A DNA stretch of 64,000 bases from Paracoccus alkanivorans (GTDB lineage: Bacteria > Pseudomonadota > Alphaproteobacteria > Rhodobacterales > Rhodobacteraceae), in assembly GCF_003697785.1 (NCBI RefSeq), contig NZ_QOKZ01000003.1, positions 186,001-250,000 on the forward strand. Direction: 5' to 3'. The notes beneath the pieces were generated by a model that was not told where the DNA came from, did not search any database, and was given only the letters and a program-made list of their open reading frames with translations. A program made the translations under genes and the position numbers. Shown here one piece after another: positions 28,896 to 36,530 of this stretch (the stretch's first letter is position 1; each line of letters opens with the position of its first letter).

Positions 28896-31094
28896 TTATC
28901 CATCTCCATGTCCGCGAAGCTGGTCCATCGCGGACACATAGGCGCGCAATTCAGGTGAAAGGGGTGGTTCCGGCAAAGTCACCGCGCCCTCGACACCGGA
29001 GGTGCCGGACATCTTGCGGTCGGCCCAGTTGCGCAGATCACCTATACTATATCCGCGCAGGAACGGGTTGGCTGCCACCACACCTGCGCCCATGACACTG
29101 GCGACCGATAGCGACGGCTCGGCCCTCAAAGCCTGATCGGCCCCCGCAGGACCAAGGAAATGCGCCAGATACAGCCGCCCGGCCGAGATCGAATGGCCGC
29201 GGGCACGCAGATATGCCTCGTTTTCCTGCGCGAGGTGGCGAACCATCTCGCGTGACATCTCGGGATTGAAACGCAGTTCCAGCAATTCAGTGCGCGAAAG
29301 GCTTGAAATCAGATCCGGACGGTAACTGCGCATCATGCGCAGCCATGTCGATTCGATGAATTGCCCCAGTCCGGCCGCCGTCGAACGCGGATTCTGCGCC
29401 CGGGCATTTCCCGCGCTTTCCACCCGGATGATCTGGGCGATTAGCGCCTCGATGGCGTCGGAAGCCAGAATCTTGCCCGCACTGCTCAGATAGGGCATCG
29501 GGTCGACCGGCGCGCCAGCCTTGATCAACTGAAAGATCAGTCCGGTATCCCGCCGCCCTTCGATGGTGCCGCCGATCGTGCCGATCATGGTGCCGCGCGT
29601 GATCTCCCCACCTTGCGCAGCGGTGCCTGACAAGGTTCCGAGGCCGCCATAGCGGGTGATCATGCCGTTCGGATGGATAATCTCGACATGCGCCCCTTTC
29701 TGGCCGTCCACGGAAGCCAGCGTGATCTGCCCATCACCCGCTGCAAAAACCGGGCTGCCCGCGGGGGCCGACCAGATCACGCGACCGCGCCCGGGTTCAT
29801 CTCCGGCGGGCGGGATGAAGCGCTGCGACAACACGCCCGAAACCGGTGAAACCATCTGCAGCCCGTCGTCCCTGCGCTGGACGCGCGAGCCGGGCGCATG
29901 GCATTCGAAACCGTCCCCTTCCGCCGGGACGACATAGCATGAACGCTCGCCAGCCGGGCCGGTAACGCCGATGAACAGGATCGAGCCGGGATCAGCCGTC
30001 CCTGCCCCCGGCGCATAGATCAGGGTCAGCCGATCAGCATCGTCTGCATAGCTGTCGAGGTCATATACCTTCGCCATCATCGCAAGTGCCTCTCCGATGA
30101 TTTGCGACGGCACATCGTTGCTCAATGCGGCTGAATAGATCAGATCGAGCAATCTCTGTTGGCCGGTGGCGTCCTTATTCTCATCGCGGGACATCGCCCG
30201 GTCCAGCAGGGACTGATCGGCCCAGGCATCGGCCGAAGGGACCAGTTGCCCAGCCTGCGACATGGCCAGGGATCCGACAAAGCCTTCGGTTCCATACAGC
30301 GTCAACTGGATCACCTGCCGCTCATCGCCACGCATACGGTAACGCATCGCCAGCAGAGATCCCTCTGGGAGTGTCTCGTCCAGAGAAAGCTGATCGCGGA
30401 TACGGTCTCCAAGATCCGCAGCGTTGGAATCCGTGAAACCGTTCCGGGCAAGCAGTTCCTCGATCCGGGTCGGCCGCGTCGTCTCTACCACCATCTCGCG
30501 CCACAGGCTGCTGCGCAGGCCGGAATCGCGCAGGAATGCGATGCTGGATGTCGCCCGCTGATCAGCTGGCACCACCGAGGATGCCGGCCCGGTTTCGGAA
30601 AGGCTGGCATTCATCAGCCTCGCGCGGCTGCGTTCAGCCTGAAACAGGGCGAACTCCTCGCGCGAGGACGGCAATGCCGCCACAAGCTGGCGGTTGCGCG
30701 GCACCAATTCGCTTTCCAGCACCGCGACCGCGCCGGAAGATACCGGAATCCGTCTGCCGGTTACAAGCGCGGGGGGAACGGGTTCCTCGCGAATATCACG
30801 AGGGTTGCCGTCATCAGGGGTGGGGATAATCAGCGGATCGCCGGGAATGTCGGTAAAGGTGTCCGTGCGCACGACCGGAGCGATATCGAATTCCGTTTCG
30901 ACCTGGACCAATTCCTGCCGCTGATCCCCAAGCCTCAGCAATGCACCAAAGTCCGGGTCGAAATAGCGGATGCCCAGAAGTCCGATCGTGGAAAGGAAGA
31001 AAATGACGCCCACCCAACGAAGCACGCGGGCACGGCGACGGCGGCGGCGCGCCGCCTTGCCCATACTCTGAAAACGCGGGTCAACCCCAATCAT
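28896..31094 (-). CDS. Membrane-anchored pseudo-LytM / lytic transglycosylase fusion
   Basis: A 732-residue protein. A basic cytoplasmic stretch (RRRRRRAR) and one membrane helix (about 27-44) are followed by a periplasmic region with a LysM/OapA-like segment (about 210-275). A LytM (M23 peptidase) fold then starts at VSPVSGVLSQRF. All zinc ligands are lost: the HxxxD position reads RGRVIWSAP, the usual YAHL reads YGGL and the usual HLH reads LIF. A transglycosylase SLT-type domain follows (about 545-680), with catalytic Glu559 in RVESAGN, then AAGLGQFIESTW and LYLAHFLGPAGA. It should cut glycan strands while the LytM part regulates or binds. It sits between the autotransporter and another exported protein of the T6SS block, suggesting a role in opening the wall for the T6SS or the adhesin. 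Confidence 0.82.
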   Translation of the reverse strand: MIGVDPRFQSMGKAARRRRRRARVLRWVGVIFFLSTIGLLGIRYFDPDFGALLRLGDQRQELVQVETEFDIAPVVRTDTFTDIPGDPLIIPTPDDGNPRDIREEPVPPALVTGRRIPVSSGAVAVLESELVPRNRQLVAALPSSREEFALFQAERSRARLMNASLSETGPASSVVPADQRATSSIAFLRDSGLRSSLWREMVVETTRPTRIEELLARNGFTDSNAADLGDRIRDQLSLDETLPEGSLLAMRYRMRGDERQVIQLTLYGTEGFVGSLAMSQAGQLVPSADAWADQSLLDRAMSRDENKDATGQQRLLDLIYSAALSNDVPSQIIGEALAMMAKVYDLDSYADDADRLTLIYAPGAGTADPGSILFIGVTGPAGERSCYVVPAEGDGFECHAPGSRVQRRDDGLQMVSPVSGVLSQRFIPPAGDEPGRGRVIWSAPAGSPVFAAGDGQITLASVDGQKGAHVEIIHPNGMITRYGGLGTLSGTAAQGGEITRGTMIGTIGGTIEGRRDTGLIFQLIKAGAPVDPMPYLSSAGKILASDAIEALIAQIIRVESAGNARAQNPRSTAAGLGQFIESTWLRMMRSYRPDLISSLSRTELLELRFNPEMSREMVRHLAQENEAYLRARGHSISAGRLYLAHFLGPAGADQALRAEPSLSVASVMGAGVVAANPFLRGYSIGDLRNWADRKMSGTSGVEGAVTLPEPPLSPELRAYVSAMDQLRGHGDG

Positions 31095-31098
31095 CGCT

Positions 31099-32376
31099 TC
31101 ACCGGAACGTGCCTATCCCCAGCACTCCGGGATTGGCGTTGATCGTCCGGCCGGAACTGCCGCTGCCTTGTGATCCGGCACCGGTATTGCCCTGCGGGGC
31201 TGCGGTAGCTGCCGCTGGCGCATTGCGGGTCACAGTTCGGGCCTGCTCCGAACGGGTGCTTGTCCCTCCTCCGCTGCTTCTGCTGGGCGCGGCCCGGGCG
31301 ACCGGCTGGATATCCGGGCATTGCACGGATTCATTGCGGATGATGGTGCGATACAAACCGATCCCGGGATCCGTTGCTGCCTGCGCGGTTCCCAGAGCTT
31401 CGAAATATCGCTGCAAGGCAGAGGCGGACCCGGATCCCCAAGCCCCGTCGATACCGCCTGTATAGCAGTTCATCCGGGCAAGCTCGGTCTGGATTGCGGC
31501 AACGGTCTGCACCTCGGCTGGATCGAACGCCCCCCGTGAAAGAAGCCTGTCAAACATTGCCGGGTCGCGCTGCCGGATCGCCTCGCGCGCCTGGTAAGGC
31601 AGCCCCATCGGTCCGCGCGCATCCGCAGCAACCAGAACGGCCAGATCACCCACGATAATCGAAGGCTCGGGACCGCCGGGCTGGCGCGTGGCGGTCCTTT
31701 CCGCAGTGAACGGAGTATTCGCCGTAACGGTTTCGGCGGCGGGTGCCGTGGAAACGGTCGGATCGCTGCTGGCAAGTATAACCGGAGGGGCCGTGTCAGT
31801 TGCCATCGCCTCGGACGGCAATGCCGAGATCACCAGCCCGCCCATCGGGGACGGAGTCTCGGGCTTTGTCTTGGGCAGGCGATAGCCACCAGCCCGCAGC
31901 GTAGCCCGCTGTGCCGCACCCTCCTGCCCGGCAGCGGTCGCAAAGACGCCTGCGAGCTTCCCGGCATCGCAGCCCTCGGGATCGAGGGGGACAGCCAGTG
32001 CCACGCCGGATGTTTCGTCCAGCAAGGATGTCAGCTCATCGGGGTCAGGTGACTGATCGCCCCATCCGCAGCTATTGATCGCAACGATCATGGCGCGATC
32101 CGCAGGCAGATCGGTCAGCAAGGTCGCGAGTGCCGATCTCCCGTCAGCCCCTTCCGCAATCGGGGAACCGACATAGATCATTTCCGGATGACCTTCGCCG
32201 ATTTGCTCTGCGGCCCTGTCTGTCGGCACCAAGGCAACCCTGTCAGCCAGCGGCACCAAAATCTCGGGCAGGGACGAGCCTATGACCAGCACCGGCGGAT
32301 CGGACTGGGCAACCCCCTGCCGCCCCGTCAGGCAGAGCGCAAGCATAGCCAGAATTCCGGCGCGGCCTAGTCGCAT
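31099..32376 (-). CDS. Exported protein with peptidoglycan-binding-like domain (possible pseudo-caspase)
   Basis: A 425-residue protein beginning with a signal peptide (MRLGRAGILAMLALCLTG, cleaved near GVAQ). Residues about 27-150 weakly resemble a caspase-like fold: LVIGSS early, MIYVGSP where the catalytic His-Gly is usually found, and IVAINSCGWG where the catalytic Cys is expected. The His is missing, so activity is doubtful. After a Pro/Thr-rich linker, residues 293-329 (AIQTELARMNCY, then GIDGAWGSGSASALQRYF) look like a peptidoglycan-binding helical domain. The tail is Ser/Gly/Ala-rich. Only four bases separate it from the transglycosylase gene, so they are probably co-expressed. Specific function unknown. 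Confidence 0.75.
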   Translation of the reverse strand: MRLGRAGILAMLALCLTGRQGVAQSDPPVLVIGSSLPEILVPLADRVALVPTDRAAEQIGEGHPEMIYVGSPIAEGADGRSALATLLTDLPADRAMIVAINSCGWGDQSPDPDELTSLLDETSGVALAVPLDPEGCDAGKLAGVFATAAGQEGAAQRATLRAGGYRLPKTKPETPSPMGGLVISALPSEAMATDTAPPVILASSDPTVSTAPAAETVTANTPFTAERTATRQPGGPEPSIIVGDLAVLVAADARGPMGLPYQAREAIRQRDPAMFDRLLSRGAFDPAEVQTVAAIQTELARMNCYTGGIDGAWGSGSASALQRYFEALGTAQAATDPGIGLYRTIIRNESVQCPDIQPVARAAPSRSSGGGTSTRSEQARTVTRNAPAAATAAPQGNTGAGSQGSGSSGRTINANPGVLGIGTFR

Positions 32377-32455
32377 GAAGCGTCCCCGTCTGCAATTCGG
32401 TCGATCAACTGCATCCCGCACCACAACTACCAGCCGGTGTCCCACCGTCCAAGCA

Positions 32456-32872
32456 TCATGTCGGTCGCGGCGAAACGAAAACGGTCCAGTCGCTGCGCTC
32501 CCTGGTATCGACCTCGAGAAATCTCGCGTCCAGAAAACCGCGCAGCAGGCAGTCCCGTTGCCCCGAGATCTCGAAACGGCGCGGAGCCACGCACATCGGA
32601 ACCGCACCCGCCAGGACCTCCTTGCCAAACACATCGGTTGCGAAGATGTAGTAATAGCGCGACTGCAGCGGCTCACGCTCCAGAACCGCGCATTGGTTGG
32701 GCGCAACCCGCCACCAGCCGCGTGTGACGAAATCGTCGCCATCCGGCGCGCCGATCGCCACATTCAGGACATCGTAGGACTGATTGCACAGCCGCATTTC
32801 CGCCCGAGCGGCATCAGGCAACCCCGATAGCCCCAGGATGATCGGGACGAATATCAGCAATAACAGTTTCAC
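32456..32872 (-). CDS. Exported DUF1036 family protein
   Basis: A 138-residue protein with a signal peptide (MKLLLLIFVPIILGLSG, cut near AARA). The mature part begins MRLCNQSYDVLNVAIG, the hallmark of DUF1036, whose members are exported proteins of unknown role common in alphaproteobacteria. Cysteines occur at about 29, 60, 92 and 107, so disulfides in the periplasm are likely. It is the first gene of the left minus-strand block of the T6SS locus and is divergent from the plus-strand Tol-like operon. Confidence 0.8.
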   Translation of the reverse strand: MKLLLLIFVPIILGLSGLPDAARAEMRLCNQSYDVLNVAIGAPDGDDFVTRGWWRVAPNQCAVLEREPLQSRYYYIFATDVFGKEVLAGAVPMCVAPRRFEISGQRDCLLRGFLDARFLEVDTRERSDWTVFVSPRPT

Positions 32873-32889
32873 AATGGGCGCCAGATCAA

Positions 32890-32918
32890 TTGAGCAAACA
32901 GGTCAAGCATGATAAAGC
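32890..32918 (+). promoter_or_regulatory. Candidate promoter for the Tol-like operon
   Basis: In the 71-base divergent gap, TTGAGC (32890-32895) is followed after 17 bases by TAAAGC (32913-32918), a fair match to sigma-70 spacing but a weak -10. AAAGGGAG (about 32926-32932) then precedes the ATG at 32944. The same gap must hold the promoter of the DUF1036 gene in the other direction. Confidence 0.3.
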
Positions 32919-32943
32919 TTTGATAAAGGGAGTATGTGGTTTC

Positions 32944-33387
32944 ATGAAGCCGATCTTTATCGCAGGTGCAACCTTACTTGCCGCGAGCGGAGCATTCGCT
33001 TTCGCCACGGCGATCGATCATCTGACGGCTGCGCCGGATGCCACTGTGCCCGAACTCTCCCATATGACCGAACGCAATCTTCGCCCCACGCCGCCGCCTC
33101 GGGTTTCGCCATCGATTGCAAGCACGCCCGCGATGACCGAATTACCTCGGCCGGAAGGTCCTGACAAAGCACCCACCGAACTGGCGGCATCATTCAACGC
33201 AGCCAAGGAAACCGCCGCGATTGATCACGATGCGGCAGTAGCCTCGCCAGAGGTGAATTACTTTATTCCTTTCAAAGAACCGGGCGAGGCGTCCGAAGCA
33301 TCCGCCGATTTTTTAGGGGCAGGCTCTTCGGAAGCCGCGGCCCGTCATCACTTCGAAACCCTGCACCAGATCGGGGTCTATCGCTGA
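32944..33387 (+). CDS. Small exported protein of unknown function
   Basis: A 147-residue protein with a signal peptide or N-terminal anchor (MKPIFIAGATLLAASGAFAFA) and a Pro/Ala/Glu-rich, probably disordered remainder with no recognised domain. It ends FETLHQIGVYR. The ATG at 32944 has AAAGGGAG about 11 bases upstream; an in-frame start 54 bases earlier would spoil the signal peptide. It is the first gene of a plus-strand operon that continues into the TolQ/TolR-like genes, so it may be a periplasmic accessory of that complex. Confidence 0.65.
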   Translation: MKPIFIAGATLLAASGAFAFATAIDHLTAAPDATVPELSHMTERNLRPTPPPRVSPSIASTPAMTELPRPEGPDKAPTELAASFNAAKETAAIDHDAAVASPEVNYFIPFKEPGEASEASADFLGAGSSEAAARHHFETLHQIGVYR

Positions 33388-33408
33388 TTTTCAAAGAAAG
33401 GGCTACTC

Positions 33409-33921
33409 ATGCGCCACGGTGGGATTGCGCTGCTTTCCAGTGTGTTTCTGATTTTCCCCGGCTTTTCCGCCTTCTCGCAAACCGGCGATGCCACGGCGGA
33501 AACCGAGACCCCGCTCGAAACCAGCACTGAAACCGCCGAGCCCCGGGTTCAGGACGATCTCGGTGACAGTATTCTGCTGGAGCTCAACAAGGCCGAACCT
33601 ACCGAAGCCGGTGGTTGCAGGCTGACCGTCGTCACCACGAACCGCCTGGATCGGGATCTTTCCCGCGCCGCATGGCAAGTGGCGATTTTCAACGGCGACG
33701 GCATCGTTCAATCGCTGCCGATCCTGGATTTCGGGGCGATGGTCGCGGGCAAGACCAAGGTGGCGATGTTCGAATTGCCTGACAATGGCTGCACCGGAAT
33801 CGGGCGGATCGTCGTCAATGACGTCGCGGCCTGCACCACTGGCGACGGCGATGATCTGCGCGACGCCTGCCTGACCGGGCTCGCGACCCAGTCGCGCACC
33901 GATATCGATTTTGGGTTGTGA
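33409..33921 (+). CDS. Exported protein of unknown function in the Tol-like operon
   Basis: A 170-residue protein with a signal peptide (MRHGGIALLSSVFLIFPGFSAFS), then an acidic Thr/Glu-rich stretch and a compact domain from about residue 50. This has LLELNKAEPTEAGGCRLTVV and a beta-rich core with four cysteines (about 69, 127, 137 and 148), pointing to a disulfide-stabilised periplasmic fold. AAAGGG lies upstream of the ATG. It is 19 bases before the ExbB/TolQ-like gene, so it is almost certainly co-transcribed and may be a soluble partner. I do not recognise the family. Confidence 0.7.
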   Translation: MRHGGIALLSSVFLIFPGFSAFSQTGDATAETETPLETSTETAEPRVQDDLGDSILLELNKAEPTEAGGCRLTVVTTNRLDRDLSRAAWQVAIFNGDGIVQSLPILDFGAMVAGKTKVAMFELPDNGCTGIGRIVVNDVAACTTGDGDDLRDACLTGLATQSRTDIDFGL

Positions 33922-33940
33922 TCGCTGAAGGCTGACGAAG

Positions 33941-34576
33941 ATGACATTTCCCAGCGATCTGCCGGTGACGACGTTGACCGTCTTCGCGGCCCTGGCTGCA
34001 TTGTCGGTGCTGACCCTGACTGTCACCATCTTCAAGATGATACAGTTTCGGCGCCTCGGTGTCGGCGGTCACAGGCGCGGCGAGGAAATCCTTGAGGATT
34101 GGCTGAACGGCCGTCCCGACGAAGCACAGCGCAAGGCGGCGGCGGGCAGAACCGTTCTGGCCCGTGTTCTCGGGGCGGTGATGTCGGGGCTGCGCGCGCG
34201 CCCCTCGGAACCCGGCTATGGCGAGGAGTTGGCCCGACAGGTTGCGCTGACCGAGCTGGCCCGGATGGGCGCGCGGATGCGGCTGCTCGAAGCGGTGGTG
34301 CAGATGGCCCCGATGCTCGGACTTCTGGGGACGGTCATCGGCATGATCGACGCTTTCGGGAATCTGGCCGTAAGCCAGGAAGCCGCGGATCCCCGCCTGC
34401 TGGCCTCGGGTATCTGGACCGCGCTGACGACTACAGCGGCGGGGCTTGCCATCGCATTGGTGGCCTATTTCATCGCCTCGTGGCTGGAAGGCCGGATCGA
34501 GGACGAGCGTCAAACCATCGAACTGGTGATCTCTTCCGCAATCCATGGCCGGATCGCGCAACCGGCCAGAGCCTGA
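33941..34576 (+). CDS. TolQ/ExbB/MotA-type proton channel subunit
   Basis: A 211-residue inner-membrane protein with three membrane helices (about 10-33, 118-142 and 155-180). It carries the conserved channel motifs APMLGLLGTVIGMIDAF and IWTALTTTAAGLAIALV, which line the ion path in ExbB and TolQ. It should form a pentamer around the TolR/ExbD-like helices encoded next. True tolQ normally precedes tolR-tolA-tolB-pal; here the partners are two TolR-like genes and a TonB/TolA-like gene, all inside a T6SS locus, so it is probably a dedicated paralogue and not housekeeping Tol or Exb. Confidence 0.9.
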   Translation: MTFPSDLPVTTLTVFAALAALSVLTLTVTIFKMIQFRRLGVGGHRRGEEILEDWLNGRPDEAQRKAAAGRTVLARVLGAVMSGLRARPSEPGYGEELARQVALTELARMGARMRLLEAVVQMAPMLGLLGTVIGMIDAFGNLAVSQEAADPRLLASGIWTALTTTAAGLAIALVAYFIASWLEGRIEDERQTIELVISSAIHGRIAQPARA

Positions 34577-34579
34577 CCC

Positions 34580-35059
34580 ATGACCGCCGCCACGACAACG
34601 TCGTCACCCCGCCCGGCACGGGCCAGGGGGCTGAACCTGCCCCGGCGCAATCCGCGATATCGGTTTTCGATGACCCCGCTGGCCGATGTGCTGTTCCAGC
34701 TGCTGATTTTCTTCATGCTGTCTTCGAATATCGTTCCTTACTCGATGCTGACCCTGCGAAGCGGAGTACTGGAAGGCGGTAACGCAGAGGCACGGGAAAC
34801 GCAGCCGGAAATACGGGCAGCCGATGCGTCGGCAACGGCCGTCTGGACGCTCCACCTTGACGAATTGATCGCCGGAGGTCAGCGCTTCACCCTGGACCGC
34901 CTGCCGTCACTTGCGGACGCTTTGGCGGCGCAGGGCACCCGGAATGTGCTGATCGTGGTCCAGTCAGACGTGCGTGTCCAACAGGTGACCACGGTGCTGG
35001 AGACCCTGGCTGCGCATGGGATCGAGTCGGTCCAGATAGCGAATGGAGCCGCAGGATGA
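34580..35059 (+). CDS. TolR/ExbD-like protein 1 (with channel aspartate)
   Basis: A 159-residue protein: a basic cytoplasmic N-terminus, one membrane helix and a periplasmic domain. The helix starts SMTPLADVLFQLLIFFML, with Asp36 at the position of the proton-carrying aspartate of ExbD and TolR. The periplasmic part ends VLIVVQSDVRVQQVTTVLE, matching the TolR/ExbD fold (a beta-alpha-beta unit with VxxVxDxxxxxxxxxxV spacing). It begins three bases after the ExbB-like stop and overlaps the next gene as ATGA. Confidence 0.9.
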   Translation: MTAATTTSSPRPARARGLNLPRRNPRYRFSMTPLADVLFQLLIFFMLSSNIVPYSMLTLRSGVLEGGNAEARETQPEIRAADASATAVWTLHLDELIAGGQRFTLDRLPSLADALAAQGTRNVLIVVQSDVRVQQVTTVLETLAAHGIESVQIANGAAG

Positions 35060-35454
35060 GTTTGCGTCTGCCGGCACGACATCCCGACAGGTTGCGGATC
35101 GACACCTCGCTGGCGATCGTCAATATCGTGCTGTTGCTGATCTTCTTCTTTCTGGTGGCTGGGCAGGAGACCAGGATCCCAAGGGATCTGCGGCTGGCGC
35201 AAACTTCCCGGATAGCACCGGCCGCCCTGCCCTCGCCCATTCTTGAAATTCGTTCAGACGAGGATTGGTTACTGGACGGCAAACCGGTTTCCCCAGAACT
35301 GCTGCCCGCGGCGCTGGCCGGTTCCGACGAGGTCGTGCATCTCATGATCGACCGGGACGCCAAGGCGAACCTGCTGATCGCCGCACTTGGTCACCCCGAG
35401 CTTGTCCGGCGCGAGGTCCGGCTGGTCACCCTGCGTGCGGGGCCGAATCAATGA
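35056..35454 (+). CDS. TolR/ExbD-like protein 2 (lacks channel aspartate)
   Basis: A 132-residue protein of the same layout as its neighbour: a short cytoplasmic tail, a membrane helix (about 17-36, SLAIVNIVLLLIFFFLVAG) and a periplasmic domain (VVHLMIDRDAKANLLIAAL). There is no acidic residue in the helix. The position that should hold the proton-binding Asp is Asn23 or Val22, depending on alignment. It may therefore pair with the first TolR-like protein as a structural, non-conducting partner. Start and stop overlap both neighbours as ATGA, giving tight translational coupling. Confidence 0.85.
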   Translation: MSLRLPARHPDRLRIDTSLAIVNIVLLLIFFFLVAGQETRIPRDLRLAQTSRIAPAALPSPILEIRSDEDWLLDGKPVSPELLPAALAGSDEVVHLMIDRDAKANLLIAALGHPELVRREVRLVTLRAGPNQ

Positions 35455-36488
35455 TCGGGGCGACGGGACGAAAAACGGCCTGGGCTCAGGCGGCGCTGCT
35501 GTCGATCTCGCTGCATGGTGCGGCTGCGGCAGCGCTGATCTATCGCCCGTCATGGAACCTGGCCGCCGCGCCACCACCCGAGCAGTTGCAGCTTGAGATC
35601 ACCGCGCTGAACCAGCCCTCGACAGCGGTGGAGACCCCGACATTGACATCGGTTGCGGCGATGGATGACCCGGCGGTCGAAGCCGCGCCAAACGAGGAGG
35701 CGCGGCAACCCGAAGAGGAAGTTCTGACGCTTCTGAATGACAATGCGATCACGCCCTTACTGCAAGACCAGACATTACCGAGGGTCCAGCCCTCATCTAT
35801 GGGTCCGGCTTCCAAGAGCGAAGGAGCCGGTGCCCCCCATCCAAGTTCTGAAAGCCGCGAAACCACGCCCACCGATCCTCGCCTTGTCGAACTGTTCGAC
35901 CGCATCCGCAACCTTCTGACCGAGCCATGCCTGCTCGCATTACCCGCGCTGCGTGGCGACGACGCGATTCAACTGGGTGTGCTGGCGGCGAGTGACAGAA
36001 AGATTTCACAGCTGATGAGTGATCTGACCCGGGGGCTGACGACCGAGGTGACCGAAGCCGCCGTGCTACTGGATCAACGGCAATGTCCGGGACTGTCCTT
36101 CGCGCGCCAGGACCCGTCATATCCCGTGTTCGGCCTTGGGATCCAACTGGAATCGCAGGATGTTTCCAGCGGATCGTCGCTGCGCGGCCAGATCTCGGGA
36201 GGGACGGGCTGGTACAATACCCTGCTGCTGGTCGATGACAATGGCGTTGTCCATGACTTGCGGCGCTTCCTGATCCGTTCGTCGAACCGGATCCGGTTCG
36301 ATGTGCCCGTGGCGCGATCGGGTGCGGCGCGGGACACCCATCAACTGATCGTGGCGGTGGCCACACCGCAACGCCCCGAAACCATCTCGCAGCTTTCCGG
36401 CCAATCGGCAGAGCCCTTCTTCGACGCACTCATCCGGGAGGTCGGCGAGAACGCGATCGTCGGGATCAACAGCGTCTATGTCCGCTGA
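35451..36488 (+). CDS. TonB/TolA-like membrane-anchored periplasmic protein
   Basis: A 345-residue protein. One membrane helix (about 12-31) ends LHGAAAAALIYRP, resembling the SxxxH helix of TonB (here SISLHG). A Pro/Glu/Thr-rich spacer follows to about residue 140. The C-terminal domain (about 145-345) is not the TonB or TolA fold; it has cysteines C160 and C212 and aligns without gaps with the periplasmic domain of PpkA (11910-13994). Shared blocks include CPxLxF, SGxxLxG and LLxVxxxGxVxDL. It is the last gene of the Tol-like operon and ends 42 bases before the convergent clpV. It could transmit ion-driven force, or present the sensed ligand. Confidence 0.8.
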   Translation: MIGATGRKTAWAQAALLSISLHGAAAAALIYRPSWNLAAAPPPEQLQLEITALNQPSTAVETPTLTSVAAMDDPAVEAAPNEEARQPEEEVLTLLNDNAITPLLQDQTLPRVQPSSMGPASKSEGAGAPHPSSESRETTPTDPRLVELFDRIRNLLTEPCLLALPALRGDDAIQLGVLAASDRKISQLMSDLTRGLTTEVTEAAVLLDQRQCPGLSFARQDPSYPVFGLGIQLESQDVSSGSSLRGQISGGTGWYNTLLLVDDNGVVHDLRRFLIRSSNRIRFDVPVARSGAARDTHQLIVAVATPQRPETISQLSGQSAEPFFDALIREVGENAIVGINSVYVR

Positions 36489-36530
36489 GTCGGTAATGCA
36501 GGGCGGTTATGGCTCCGTATCCGCAACCAG

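Noticed and set aside
28896..31094. Active M23 peptidase
   Set aside because: All expected zinc ligands are replaced, so the fold is present but peptidase activity is not supported.
35451..36488. True TonB
   Set aside because: The N-terminal helix and spacer fit, but the C-terminal domain is not the TonB fold and instead matches the PpkA periplasmic domain.
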